A stretch of 64,000 nucleotides of DNA. Origin: Echiichthys vipera (Eukaryota; Chordata; Actinopteri; Perciformes; Trachinidae). Numbering within the stretch: the first letter of the stretch is position 1; each line of letters begins with the position of its first letter. A program made the translations under genes and the position numbers. The notes beneath the pieces are model-generated. The model was not told where the DNA came from and did not search any database. It was given only the letters and a program-made list of their open reading frames with translations. This document shows positions 1 through 13,513 of this stretch, piece after piece. The DNA lies in NCBI GenBank assembly GCA_963691815.1, contig OY829648.1, positions 16,032,021-16,096,020 of the forward strand, given 5' to 3'.

Positions 1-1035
1 GTCATCTGGCATGCCACTGTCGGGAGCGCTGGATTTGAAACCCAACACTCTTTTCGCCCGTTTCCCTTTTCTTTCTTTAGGATTTCTCTCCTCCTCCTCC
101 CACCTTCCTCATCTTTCATTCTTTGCTTCACCTCTATCTCTCACCTCTTTATCTACTACTTTCTCTGTTTTTCATTCCCTTTTCAACCCCTTCCACTTTC
201 TCCTCTGTTTGCCCTGTCTATTGCTCCTTTTCTGTTTATCACCCCTTCCCTCCTCAATGTAGGTCACAAAGCCTCCTGTACAGGCTGCTGCCTATCTCTG
301 CTTAACCACACTGCCCCCTAAACTCTCCTGACTACACTATTCCACACACACACACACACACACACACACCTCATTGGACATCCTTATTCATTTGCACTTG
401 CTTCACTCTTTCCCTCCCACACACACTCAGGTGGAGTCACATCGGCCCTGTAACCCATAAAAAGCGTGCCAAGCTGCCTTTGTTTCCTAAAGTCTTGCCT
501 TAAACATCCCTGTCAGCAGAGATGTAAAAAGGATCCAAATGAGTTTTAATTGCCTGTGCAGCTATGCCTGGAAGGTCGTGCACCGGAAATCCCAACCACA
601 CCGGTACAGCTAGCATGCCATGTTACAACACATGGCATCTTTGTCTTCCAGCTAATTTCCAACAGAATCATAAAGTAGAAAGAGAGAGAGAAAAAAACAG
701 CGGGGAAAGAAGGGAGGGAGAGAGAGGTTACAAAGGGAGAAAACCGCTGTTTCTGCTTGCTGCTTACCATCTTCGCTAAATGTTTCTGAGGGCTTGTACC
801 AAAATCCCAAACAGAGCAGGGCAGAACACGTTGTCCTCACTTTACCCAAATCTTGTCAGAAGTGTTCGTCTCAGTTCAGCAGGCAGAGCCCAAAACAACT
901 TTTTTTTCTAGGATAAAGAAACTACTGCAATGGTGATGCAAAAAGCAGGTTGGGAGGGTAAAAAGTCTGGAGGGACGCATCTTTCATTCATTCATTCATT
1001 TACACGTTGGGAATAGCCAGCTGCAAACAGTGTAG
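1..1035. other. Intergenic sequence, no gene seen
   Basis: It is pyrimidine-rich from 61 to 260, followed by a CA microsatellite and a short purine-rich stretch near 680-730. Open frames here follow from low complexity. Nothing else is supported. Confidence 0.6.
343..369. repeat. (CA)13 microsatellite
   Basis: It is a short CA run after a 200-bp pyrimidine-rich stretch (61-260). Confidence 0.95.
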
Positions 1036-1912
1036 TAGAGCCGGGCGATACGGGCAAAGTCTTCTATTACAATGTAGGTCATTTCATTCCTGAATAACTG
1101 TATATATATATCTATATAATATGTTTTCTGGTAATTTATAAATAAGAAGTAAGAATAATAACTATTCTTGTATACTCTTATTAAATGCTTGACGAATGAA
1201 AAGTGCTGAGTATTTTCTTGTGCAAGGATCAAAGCGTCATCCAAATGAAGTAAATATTGCAATAACACGATATTGATACTGTATAAACAATATAGAAAAT
1301 TATAAACAATAGACGAATGAATATAATTTCGACAATGTGTATCGTCCTCCTACCACATTGCCCAGCAGGGCTGTGTGCAGAACTTTATCCCAATATATAA
1401 AGATATCTGCTGCTCATGTTGAGAAATTGAAATGTGTGGTAATCTAAAGTTTGATTATAAAACCAAAACTGCAATTTTTAAACGAAATTCCCTCAGGTAG
1501 AGTAATTCCTTTTCTGAGATGTTTGCATAACAGGGACCCTTGATTCCATTTTAAACCAGCTCTGTATCACCATGTGTGCAGATGAACTGTGTTTGGCTTC
1601 GCTCCGTGGCAGAAATCCCAGCGGAGTGCAGCGGGTCTGCCAAAATCCTCCGGATCTCGTTGGACTCTCGGCGGACCTGATGCTCCGAGCTTTGTGTGCT
1701 TCAGCCACGGAAGGAAGCCAAACACACACACTGCCCACATTGCCATGATACGGAACTGGATTTAAATCAGCAAACTATCTCTTTAATGCCCTTGTTATTG
1801 ACGATTTAGGCAACGTAATTGTGTATCACGAATTCTCAACATTCTTTTTTCACGATATTGATTCTGCTGAAAGGCGATCAATCATAATTTTGAACATATC
1901 GCACAGCGCTGC
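1036..1912. repeat. Possible degraded MITE with GGGCGATA-type ends
   Basis: The left end tagagccgggcgatac resembles the ends of fish hAT-like MITEs (GAGCTGGGCGATATGG). A related end, catatcgcacagcgctg in inverse orientation, lies near 1895-1911. Several cacgatatt phrases lie between. No target duplication is seen and the middle (1490-1740) looks unrelated, so the limits are uncertain. Confidence 0.35.
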
Positions 1913-4785
1913 GGTACAGTATGGGCAAGATTGGTTTATTTGTTGAACATTTCGGGAAGCGCAAGGCCATCCTGACTGAAGACAGCTGAGACTCCTATGG
2001 TTGCTTAAGCTCCATTTGCAGCTTTCACAGGCTGCACTCAGCAACACAAAGAATGGCCCGTACAAATCCTAACAAGGTGAGAAGGACACCATGACAACAG
2101 CAGCTGCATGAGGTGACATTTCCTCGATATGCGCAGCTCCAACAAATAAATACACAAATTTGTTTTTTAGAGACCTCGTTTAACTAGGTCTGCCTTTCCT
2201 CCTCTGCAGATCACTGACTCAAAACAGCCTGTGTTGTGTTCATTAGCATGTGTTTACGATCGGTATTTGTAGTCATTGGGGTTGTGTTTGTCATTGCTAT
2301 TGCTCTGGCCCTGTGATTATGTTCGTCAGTGGGGTTTTTTTGGCAGAGGGTTGTCTGAATATTAACAACATAACAATACTAGGGCTGATTAGTCTTGAAC
2401 GCAGCATAGACGGCAGATCTCTATCTGGGGTGATACAGCAGTAAAATCATGCTGGGAGAGAGAAAGAAAGAGAGAGAGGAAGCACAGAAAAGAGGAGGGA
2501 GGAAGGGAGGGGAAAACGGTTTCAAATATTCTCATCTACAAAGGTTATTTTCTGAATAGTAAGTCTTTCAGCATAAAACCGCATGTTTTTCCTTGAATAG
2601 AAGTATGCGTAGCCACAAACAGAGAGCATATGGATGTATTTATGGCAGGGCTTTGTTCTTGGAGTGTTGAATGTGTAATGTTGAGACTTTAAAAAGCCTC
2701 TTTTCATCTCTTGTTTTTTTCCTACTTTCCCCTGTGTCTTCAAAAAGGCATTTTAGTCTGCGAGAATGGAATTACAAGGTATATTACAAGTAAACGCCAG
2801 TATAATTTGTCGCAATTACACCTTATAAACCTAGTTGTTGCTCAATATGTCCGGTACTCTTGCTGATTTTCTGCGGTTGTGGGAATGCGGAACATTTTAG
2901 TGTTTAAAAAAGAAAAAAAGAATGAGGCTGAAGTTTTGGACAAATAAAAAAAGAGCCACATTTGCTCCCTGCAGACAACAAAACTCTGTGGCAGTCAGAG
3001 TTGGTCTGTATTGATGTCTTGGTGAGAAATTTGATTTTGTGAACAACTCCAAAGTTGTTGCTTCGGCCATTAATCACCCGTCCCTGGAGAGGGGAACTCA
3101 GTGGAGCACAGGGCCCTCTCTGTGCTGCCACGACAGACTGAAAGCCAAACTCAGCGTTCTTGAACAATAGATGCCCCAACGTGACACCATTTTGTTACAG
3201 TGTGTGAGTGTTTGTGTCAGGGGGCAGGACGGATTCTTGAAAGTACAGTGACACCTAAAGGCCTAATCCTATAGGCCCTCTCTGTCTTTCTCCCTCCTGA
3301 ACACTTGAGTCAAGGACATGGTGAAATTTGGAGAAAAACTGATGAGTTTTCACTTTTACTGCACTTGATAGTTCCAAGCGCTTGTACAGGGCATCAAATT
3401 CCTCTCCTAATGACATGCCTGAGGCTGCCTGCAGGAAAAGTGGCATTTTCATCTTCCAACCTGAGCATCTGATTGGACATTGGGGGGGAGAGCCCAAAAT
3501 AAAGGATGCTCTTCTTTTTTTTTAAATGTTAGTGCAATGTGGAATGTACTGTGCGACTGTGTGGGTCCTGTTTTTGTGCCCTCAAACTAGTCATTCCTTT
3601 TTCCTTTTCTTGTTTTGGTTTATTTAGTTTTTTGTGTTCCTCTAACCTTTGTGCAATGTGAAGGTAAGGTCCCAAGTCAATCTTTTGTGAGTAGTTGGAC
3701 ACCGTTTTTGTTTTTGTACAGTATGCACAGGGAACATACTGAAATTAGACCGAACCAAAATAAGTTTACCTCTTAAATTATTATAAAAATATAGTTTACT
3801 CACCAATTTAAAATTAATTCACAGTTAAACAGCAGAAATTTAACACACACCTAAAGAACAAAAGAACTTGAAGATCATATTAATCAAGGTCTTTTAAAAG
3901 GCTTTTTTTTAATTTAGTAAGTATTTATTTATATAGTAAGTACTATATATTGGTTGTGATGTCTTAATGTGGGTAACTGAAGGTAGTATTTTATCTACAT
4001 CTTTATTTCCCTCAACGTTACTGCTCACACACTACCATATTGTTTCCAACTGAGTCTATATTACAGTACGGATCCACACATACACACACACACACACACG
4101 CGCGCACACACGCACACACAAACACACATTCCCCCAGCTGAACAGTACCACTGTAGTGGTGAGATCCTCGCTGGGCAGCCCTTTGATCTCTCTTCGTCTC
4201 TTGTGTCTGCTTTCACGGCCAGCTCTGCATGCAGAGCCAGTTTTTAATATGGTAGCGTACCCTGGGTCCCAGAGTAACAATAAACTTTACCTTCAACTGT
4301 CAGCAGGTCTTAATCACTGGGATTACTGCGGCACTAAATGTTGGATTCCTGTTAATATTCCTGCCGGTGAAAAGGGTAAACAGACCCAAAGAGATAAATA
4401 TCACCCACCCCTCAACAGAAATATCCTTTTGAGTTCACAATCTCATTTTCATCACTTGCAAATATGGCGCGGAAGTCAAAGAGGGGAAAGAGTAAGCCTC
4501 AGTTTCAATGAATGTGGACAAACACAATGGAATTCTTTTTCGGCGGTGGGCTTTCTCCGGCAAATGTACAATCTGTCATTCTCAAAGAGCCTTCACCAGA
4601 GCTGTTATTGGCTGTCCCGTGAGGTACTATAGCTGGAGCTCACCACGCCAACTAATGGAGCTTCAGAGGCCTGCAAATGGCACACAGAAGCCTTTGTGGG
4701 CCAAATAGATTTAGATATCCATTTAGGTTAGTTTCCCTGCTGAAGGAAGACAAAACAAGCATGTGACTGTATTACAGAAACTGAA

Positions 4786-4787
4786 AC

Positions 4788-4827
<40 letters not shown>

Positions 4828-4850
4828 GTTATTATTATTATTATATTATC
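4786..4850. repeat. (ATT)n microsatellite
   Basis: It has about 20 ATT units with one GTT variant. A frame through it gives only a leucine run. Confidence 0.95.
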
Positions 4851-5387
4851 ATAATCATTGTTACTTAATTTTTTTTTTTAAACGATCACATGACCACAGG
4901 GCAATCTGTATTTCTAATACACTGTATATAGTTTTTAAAATAATACAGTACCATTCATTTGCGGACATGTTTTTATCATATGCATTTTTATTCGAAATAA
5001 AACCAAGAGATCTTTTGCTAGATGTGTCAATAGTTAGTAGTTAGTAGTTCTCTCAGTGACAAAATTTCATCTCATTGTGTATTTTTCCTTCTGTTCTCCC
5101 TAACAGGCAAAATACTTGAAATGCGCACAAACGCAATTTGAAGCATCAGTATCAGCCATACACACACCCTAAAAATGGCGTCTAGTAGAGTGGTGCGTAC
5201 TGTTTCAGGAGCAAAATCCGTGCTCTGCTGGGTCCAAATATTTTACCATAGCTTAGCTGCTCCACTAATATCTGCACTTGTGTGCACTCCATTGCCCCTT
5301 CATCTTGCTTTGAAAACACCACTGGATTAGAGGCTGTTGTCTCAGGACTCAGACGACATGGGTCTCTTGCCTGCGTCATCTTAAATT

Positions 5388-5436
5388 ATTTCTCTCCCTG
5401 TTGATAATTTCCCAAATTATCAACAGGGAGAGAAAT
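5388..5436. repeat. Perfect 23-bp inverted repeat with a 3-nt loop
   Basis: The left arm (5388-5410) starts atttctctccctgttg, the loop is ccc, and the right arm (5414-5436) is its exact reverse complement, ending cagggagagaaat. The structure ends sharply on both sides and is not part of a recognised transposon. Confidence 0.95.
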
Positions 5437-8003
5437 TTAAACAATTCAAGAGTACAGTCTCTTCAGGGAAGAGCCTCTGCAGGCTCTGAAAGGTTTGGCC
5501 TGTGAACAAGTGTTCATGCATTTTCAACAGTGATATCATTCGCAGGGAATGCAATTCAGGTTGGCCTGAATGAATACATTAAGTAACAAGGGGCAGCCAT
5601 TTATTTAGATTGTGCTGTATAGTCAATGTTGAGGCTGTGCATGGCTGCGCTCTTGTTAGGCGAGCAAAATGGCTTTGTGTGCATTTGGATTTTTTTTCCT
5701 CTCTTATCCTCATTCATCCAATTGTATTACATGGAAGTGACCCTACCTCGTTTTTTCTAGCACTCTAAAGCAGATTTGAATGTATGAATAAACCCATGCT
5801 ATTGCATGCCTGCAAGATCCCAAAACTAGAACCACATGCATATTTTCATAAATAACTTGTGTTTTGCTTGAAAAGAAGGGTTTTCTCACACATTTGTCTT
5901 TGGTTTTTGATGCAAAGCTTGGCAAGTAAGGCGAATAATATCAGGCAGAGACGTTTCCATCCCCCTGTTCCTTTTTAGTTAATTGAATTGCTATGAATCC
6001 TGCTATCATAGTGTTAGCACCGCGGATATATGATGGCAGTCTTTATTGAAATGATTTCCATGGGTGTTTGTCTCACTCCTGGCTCTGTGTCAGGCTTTTA
6101 GTTAGAGAGACAGAGAGAAAAAGGCGGGGATAGATAGAAGGGGGAGGGGGGGGGGGCAGGGGGAAAAGAGAATATGAAATTGATTAGTTAGCTGGGATGG
6201 AAAATAAAGACTTCATCAGGATCACTTTGTAAAGTCCTCACAATCAGCTGTGAAACAATACACCCTCCCTAATGAGGACAGAGAGGCAGGGACTACGTGT
6301 ACATCTGTGTACCTGCTTGATATTTGTGTGTTTGCTTGTGTTTGTGCCACTGAAATGAAAGTGAAAGGGATCAGAAAGAGACGAATACACTGTGAGAAGG
6401 TTTGTGTCACATTCACTCAGATCCTCAACGTCTTCCACGAGAGTTTCCATAAATCAAAAAAAGTCTGCGTTGCCGTTCCTACATCCTTCAGGCGGAGATC
6501 CAAATGAATCTCCTTTTAAATTCTCACTTGAGTCTCTGTTGAATTTAATTTTTCAAGTCCCATCAAAGATTAGAAGTTTATTCATATTGAACATTTGTGG
6601 TGAAAGACGGTAGAAGTAGAGCCCTTCTGGGTGACAGATTGTATTCACACAGAAGACAAAAACAATTGGATATGTTGGCATATGCAATTATAAGTGTAAT
6701 GTTTAAAGGAAAAAAAACATATTAGCACTGTTTAGATTTAGACATTGTGATTTCAAGCTGTTTTTTTTTCTTTTGTTTTTTAAAGAATATTCATTTATAT
6801 AATATAAATACATTTCCAATTAACACCTATTCAGCATTTCCAATACGACAATTGGTACTCTCTGGTGAGGAAAAGGACAATAAAAGATGAATACATTCTT
6901 CAAATGTCACTGCACTTAGGAAATTGGGGAAATTATATTCTATTTTAGTTGTAATTTACACAATATTTACAAAATAATGAAATGATGGAAATAATAAAAT
7001 AATATTAATTATTTTAATTTAATTGTATTAGTAATTTAAAAATGGCTAATATTTTTTTATTTGACTAAATTAACCTTTTTTTAAGATTGATATTGTACTC
7101 TTAACATTTGCTTTTTTACCTATGAGCGGTCGTAGCAATTGATAGGATTGACCAAATATCATCACCATCACCAAATATGACATAATGTGATACAGAGTAT
7201 TTACTATAACACTGATTATGATAGTAACAAAATACTTATGTACTTAAAATTTTGAACGGAAAAGCAGTCAGCAGTCAGAAACAAATATCTGTATATCTGT
7301 CTCGGTCACAGTGAGGCAGTCGCTGTTGGTGGTTCATGTTCTCACTCTGAATCATGACAGCCTGACATTATGTATTCATCCATGTACAGTAGTTGCTGCC
7401 ACAGAAACATTTACGGCAGACCTGCTCGGTATACTTGAAAACCTACTGAAATACACTCAGTAATACTGCAGCGAAGGCATGACGGAGACATTCACATTGA
7501 AGTGATAATTGACACATTTTCAGAGCAAAAAAGATCATCTCACTATGCAAATACTAATAAATTAAAATACATTTAGAGAGCAATCATAACTGAACGAGAT
7601 GCAATTTTCTCAATGTTGCCTCTCTTTAGCTCATTATCATGGTGCTAATAATGCTGCGAGGCACTGTATTTATAACACTTCAATGCACAAGACCATCATT
7701 TAAAGGCTAATTGTGAAGTTCTTATTATCAACACCATGGACAGTTGTGAGATTCATTAAACTCAAGTCTCCGACCGGGAGGAACAGATACGCACCAAAGT
7801 GGGGCACGTTGCATCAGCCAATCAAGACGGCGCACTGACAGACAGGCGTCCTATCAGGAGCCTGCTCCAGGTCATGCTGACGAATGGCTAAAAACTTTTG
7901 CTTTTTTTCCCTCTCTCTTCATTCTTCCTCCTTACTTATCTCTATGCTGATAGAGTATTCTGACTGAATGTGAGAATGGTTGTATTGCCAAAGTGTTGCT
8001 CTG

Positions 8004-8027
8004 CCCCCCCCCCCCCCCCCCCCCCCC
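8004..8027. repeat. Homopolymer C tract of 24
   Basis: There are 24 consecutive C on the plus strand, followed by acc accccat. On the complement it is a G24 tract. Confidence 0.95.
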
Positions 8028-8319
8028 ACCACCCCATGTTATTTTGGTACGGTAGTGAAGCTGTGGCTGACTCCTGGAAGAAACCCTCTGGCGGCTGCTA
8101 TTTATAGGGAAGGGACACAGTCACATTTGCATCTGGAGCTTATGAGAGACAGAAAGACGTGGGAGAAGCATGAAGGATACAGTCAATTATTGAAATAAAT
8201 AATTTATCCTGTAACCCAAGTCATTTCTTTCCAGGACAAATAAAGGAAGAAAGGGGAGGGGGATAGGCAGGAATGGAAGAGAGACTTTGTCCAGATTCTC
8301 TTTTTCTTGCGAATGAATG

Positions 8320-8341
8320 AAAAAAAAAAAAAAAAAAAAAA
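8320..8341. repeat. Homopolymer A tract of 22
   Basis: There are 22 consecutive A preceded by gaatgaatg. There is no upstream retroposed gene sequence or visible target duplication, so I treat it as a simple repeat. Confidence 0.9.
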
Positions 8342-9121
8342 CCCACCTTGAAATAAGACAGACTGACCCAAATTGAATTAAATCGATTTGGATTCTCCTG
8401 AGCCTGCTTTTTCCACAGTGTACACAGTATTATCCTCCATTTTCTGTGACAGTGTCATAAGCAGTATGCATTACTCAGCTCCTTATAAAAAAATACTGAG
8501 GAGCTACACTATCGATTCCAGCGCTTCAATAAGTGAGCCGCCAATGCAGTACAATGACGTCCCCATTGTTCCCATTTGTGCCGATGAAAGTGCATCTCCC
8601 TTAAGGCCTGCTGATGGGGAAAGAGCAGCAGCCCGCACAGAGTGATCGAGTGACGTTCATGTTGGCATCAACATAACCTGTATGGATTCTTACTCAGACA
8701 TTTGCCCCTGCAAAGCACAGAGTCTGATGTTGATTAAAATCTGGATATTTTCAGGATTCAGATTTGATTTCTTGTGGAGAAAATGGAGAAGAGAAAAAGA
8801 GCGAGAGAAGAAAGAAAAAAACGCCCTGATGTTTTAAATGCATTTTTCCGCCTGTTCGTTTGCTCTGTTTGAAGTTGCATGTGGAAGTGGGATGTGATCT
8901 GCAGGAGGCTCAAAGTGTGCAGCGGCTGACGGTGAGATGGAGCGCACAAACGTGCCGTTCTCCACGTCACTGGGAGCATCATAGAGAAACGCAGCAGGGC
9001 CTCTCGAACAGATCACAGCACCTAAATCTCTCCCCACAGATGCACACACACACAAACACAAACACACACACACACATATATTAGCTCACACAATCTCTCT
9101 GGCTCAGTCCCCCGTGGTGTG

Positions 9122-9126
<5 letters not shown>

Positions 9127-9154
<28 letters not shown>
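9127..9154. repeat. (GT)14 microsatellite
   Basis: It is a pure GT run. A CA-rich stretch of opposite sense lies about 50 bp upstream at 9040-9077, so the two can pair as an imperfect inverted repeat. Confidence 0.9.
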
Positions 9155-9158
<4 letters not shown>

Positions 9159-10060
9159 GACCTCTCTATCTGACAACCGCCCAAACATCCAAGTGACCAT
9201 TCCTGATGCGGACTTTGGGCATGTTTGGGTTCACCGCTACATCAAGACGGCATAATTAAAGAGCGGCGTTGAAGTGTGAAGGGAGTTGTGTTCTCAGGGC
9301 TTTCAAATGAGCCCATTTGCTTTGGCTTGGGTGTAACAATTTTTTTCGGATGGGGGCTTAAGATATAAATATGTTAATGTGTGTTTACCCCCATTCACCG
9401 CAAGGGCATGGGTGCATCGAGTGTGGTGGAGAACACAGTTGTTTGGTGGAAGGTGGCTGAATAGGGAGAGAGCTAAGGAAGAGAGGCAGAGGGAGAAGTG
9501 GGGATAAAAGATGGAGGGAGGGGTGGGGGGATGGGGGGTGGCGGCGTATACATTATTAACTACGACTTCATCACATGTTCCCAGTTTCTTGGGGACTTAT
9601 TATTCTGAGGCGCTTTAATGAATAACAAGAAGAGAGGGCAGAGGGAGAGGAGGCGAAAGGGAGTGATTGATGAAGCAAGTGCAGACACCGCCACCAGCTG
9701 GCCCGCTCCAGTACTGCTCCACAAACTGGAATACCAGGGAGATATACTGTTTGCAAAAATAGCCACAGAGGGCAACAACCTCTAAAGTGTCCCTGGCATT
9801 AGCATTTGACAAGGTCCCCGCCTGCCACGCCGCATATAGATTGGGATTTGCTTTGTCAAGGATACCTGTCAAGCGGACGCATGACAGCCAGATTTCATGA
9901 GCTCTGCGTAACAGCGAGGTTGGACATCGAGGCGGGCACTCTCTAAAGCCCTCAGTGTGTGTGCGTGCTTGCGTGTGTACCTGTTTGTGTGCGCAGAACA
10001 GGGAAAGAAAGTATATTTGAGTTAGAGCGAGTCTCTGTGCTCGAGTGTGTTTGTGTTTGC

Positions 10061-10169
<109 letters not shown>

Positions 10170-11576
10170 GTGTGCCTGTGTCAGTACATGTTTGTGTGAT
10201 TGCAAAAGAAAATTGGAGGGTAAGATTTGCTGTATCCAAGGTGACCGCTGCCTGTTTTTTTTCTCTCCAAGAATGGGTGGGGGCATTTCTGATCACCAGC
10301 GTCCTACTTTCCACAAGTTTATCCTCTCACGTAAGAGAAATGGACATTTCTGTGTAATTCCCTGCCATATTACTCACTGTCTGCGGCCATTATAAACACA
10401 AGGAGATAGAAGGCAAATGGAGAGGAGAAGAGAAAGTATGAGGGAAGAGCAGGCTTTCTTGTTCAACAACCGCCGGCCATATAGATAGGTTTCTCTTAAA
10501 GAATAACTTAGTGTGCGTTTGATAGTATGAGTGTCTTGCATATCTGGTTATTAGACAGTTACTCTCCAAAAGAGTCGCGTCTGAGCAGCCTCTGCATGCT
10601 GCAGGGCCTCAGAAAGAAGAACGAAGGGAGAGTGAGTGAGCGGTTAGAAAGGAAGGACCTTCCAGGGAAGAGGAAAAAGAGGATGCGATATCAGAGGTTG
10701 TCAGGGCTGTTTACAGAGTGGCCTGTGCGCTCCCTGCTGTTGCCTTTCATTTTGACTCAGTGGAAAAAAGTGTAGCATGTGAAGAGGATCATTGCAGGGG
10801 AACTCATAGGGAAAGAACAGCTTTTTCACTTCTACCTGATCCCTCAATCTTTCCAGTCCCCAGACTGCTCGCTCTCTTTTTAACTTCCAGCTCTTTCTGA
10901 CTCCTATCCGTACAAATGAATAACACACATATCCCATAGACCAAACCCATCCGCTGTCAGAATGAAGTGTTTTCTCATTGATTTAATTGATGACAGATAT
11001 GTACTGCAGGTTTATTACATACATACATTGTTTCTAGTGTTCATGATAGATTGGGTATAATGTAAACAACCATGACACTTTTTATAAATGAAGCTATTTG
11101 CATAAAAATTGAATTAAGCAGAAACTATATATATATATAACTCTGTGCTTCGTTGAAGTAGTTATTTTACAGATAGAACTGATTAAATATATAATATGAT
11201 ATAGTTATATAAAAGCACATGTTCCAGCTCATTGTATAAGGGAGAGCAAATTCTGAAATTAATCCAAATAAATCTGACACGAATGGCACTAAAACTGGAG
11301 CTGAAACGATCACTTGGTTAAAAAAAATGTTACCTTCAACTTTCTTTATAATTTCATAATTTTTCCTAGTTTCAACTTTTCAGTTAAAAGGGATGAATCA
11401 TTTTCTTTGACTTGAGGTGATATTTAATTAAGTATCTTTGATGGTTGGACAAAATCTCAACACAGAATATACATAAAACAACACAACTGACATCAGTTCA
11501 ATTAGCTGCAAGTAACACTGTACCTAAAGAAAATATCAAAGGCAAATCAAGAGCAGAGGCTAATGTGCAGTTCAGA

Positions 11577-11608
<32 letters not shown>

Positions 11609-13474
11609 ATACACATATGAAGAGATTGAAAAACTGATTTTGATTGCCTTATATGTAAAATAATTCATTTGTTAGATTACAACATGATCTATGACTATTT
11701 TAGATTTTAAAAATTGTTGCCTTTTGTAAAAAATAAAATAATTAAAGAACCTCTGGCAGAGTGCCAGGGACCCCGACTAGAATTGCTGTTGTAGACCACA
11801 CGATTCATTGAGCACATAATTGTCAGATTACTTGATAAATATCATTAGTCTCAGCAGTAAGTAGAAGCAACCCATTAAACCGCCAGTCACGATAGTCTCC
11901 AGACTGACCATAAAGAAATGTTACACTCAATGGCAAAAGAGTAAGTCAAAACAGCAGGAGTGTTTGCATTGAGGAACGACGATAAATGAAATGACAGGGC
12001 GCATTAATGAGGTTTCAGCTTGTTCTCAGTCATCGCCTCAGTTCTGATGCCATTCCAGATCAGAAGCAACAGCAACGGCAGAAGTTAGTGAAAGGTGACA
12101 TCTTGTCAAAACTTGGAATACCAGCTCCTCTGTAATGGCTGTAAACTTCGACAGTCAGTCTCCCACAAATGACCACAGTCTGGCCTGGTCCTCGTCATCT
12201 TTATTTTGTAACTCTAACCCCATCTGCAGCTGCTTTTCACAGCCCTTTGATTTTCCTTTTTCTTCCCAACAATCAGGCCAACTGGTACTGTGTTGCACAA
12301 AAGGCTGCTACTTGTCTTCTCTGATGTGTGACAGCTTAACTGTTTCTTTGCTTGGCAAAGACTGAGTGCAGCAAACAAGCAGCAAAGTCCCAGGGATTCA
12401 GCTGGTGGCTACCGGCAGGCAGACTTCATAGACGTGGCTAACCGTGTTTATTACACAAGGTCAGAGGTCACGCATTTCCTAATAACCTCAGGCGGGGCAC
12501 GCCGTCGTGGCTGGCTGCAGAGAAAAAGGCGGTGGCGGATGAGAGCGGCTGTCGCACTTGTTTCCTCAGAAGAAGAAAGAAAAGGAGTGACTGTGGAGTT
12601 TGAGTTTAAGAGTTTTGGGAATTGGGAGGGTCTACACCTGTAACCTGTCACTCAAAGCCTGTCATCACCGATCTCAGCCATTCATCATGTTTGAAAAATC
12701 ATTAATCTCATTCCTCCCCAGGAGCAACTGGTTGCAGATGGGATCCATCCCCGTCTTATTGCACTAAGCGATACCTTCATCTATTACATCTTGGTACTGA
12801 GGCAGCTTACATCCGTGTTGACAAGTTACAGTCTGAAATTAAAGCCTGTAGTCACTCTTGGAAAAACTCCACTCTTTTGTCCCAAGGTTGTGGCACGCAC
12901 ACGCAATAAGCAGTGACATATAAATGTATCAAGAGGGCTCTCCAGGTGATGAAAACCAGGATGAGTTCACTCGGGCCTCAAGTCCAAATCATCTATCATG
13001 TTGTCGTACAAGACTGGACAAGAAGATCACACGCACAGACCAGAAAGCAATGGGTTTGCACGCTGGATGCAGCAGAGGTAATCTCCCAAGACTTGGCTTT
13101 TATTGCCTCTCTCTGCCCGATAATGATGTTAGGACTGGGCTGCTTTGGTTTGTCGCACTCTGGTTCCCCAATCAGCCCCCGTTTGGCTTTGGGGAAGAAG
13201 CTGATATTGGCCTGACTGCACTGAAACTTCCCTTAACAGGTTAAATCTCAGTTTACACTGTGGACACACATAATGTAAAATATGCATGTACACACACGCA
13301 CGCACACACACAAACACACACACACACACAATCGATACGACCTACGCACAAGATAAACCCAAATTCACCCAAACATTGACAAATTAAATATTATTTGTGT
13401 ACAAGCACTGACATATATGTTAAAACCACACAACAGTTCTCCCAATTTGTTTGCCTCAAGTAACTTTTAAATTT

Positions 13475-13478
<4 letters not shown>

Positions 13479-13511
<33 letters not shown>
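13479..13511. repeat. (CA)16 microsatellite
   Basis: It is pure CA. A second, shorter CA-rich run lies at 13290-13330. Confidence 0.95.

Positions 13512-13513
<2 letters not shown>

Noticed and set aside
4156..4632. Plus-strand frame of 158 codons
   Set aside because: No recognised motif, no consistent splice signals, and a second overlapping frame of similar quality. It is probably a chance frame in unique sequence.
4763..5044. Plus-strand frame with a long leucine run, as a membrane protein
   Set aside because: The leucines are a translated (ATT)n microsatellite.
8320..8341. A22 tract as the tail of a processed pseudogene
   Set aside because: No gene-like sequence precedes it and no flanking duplication is visible.
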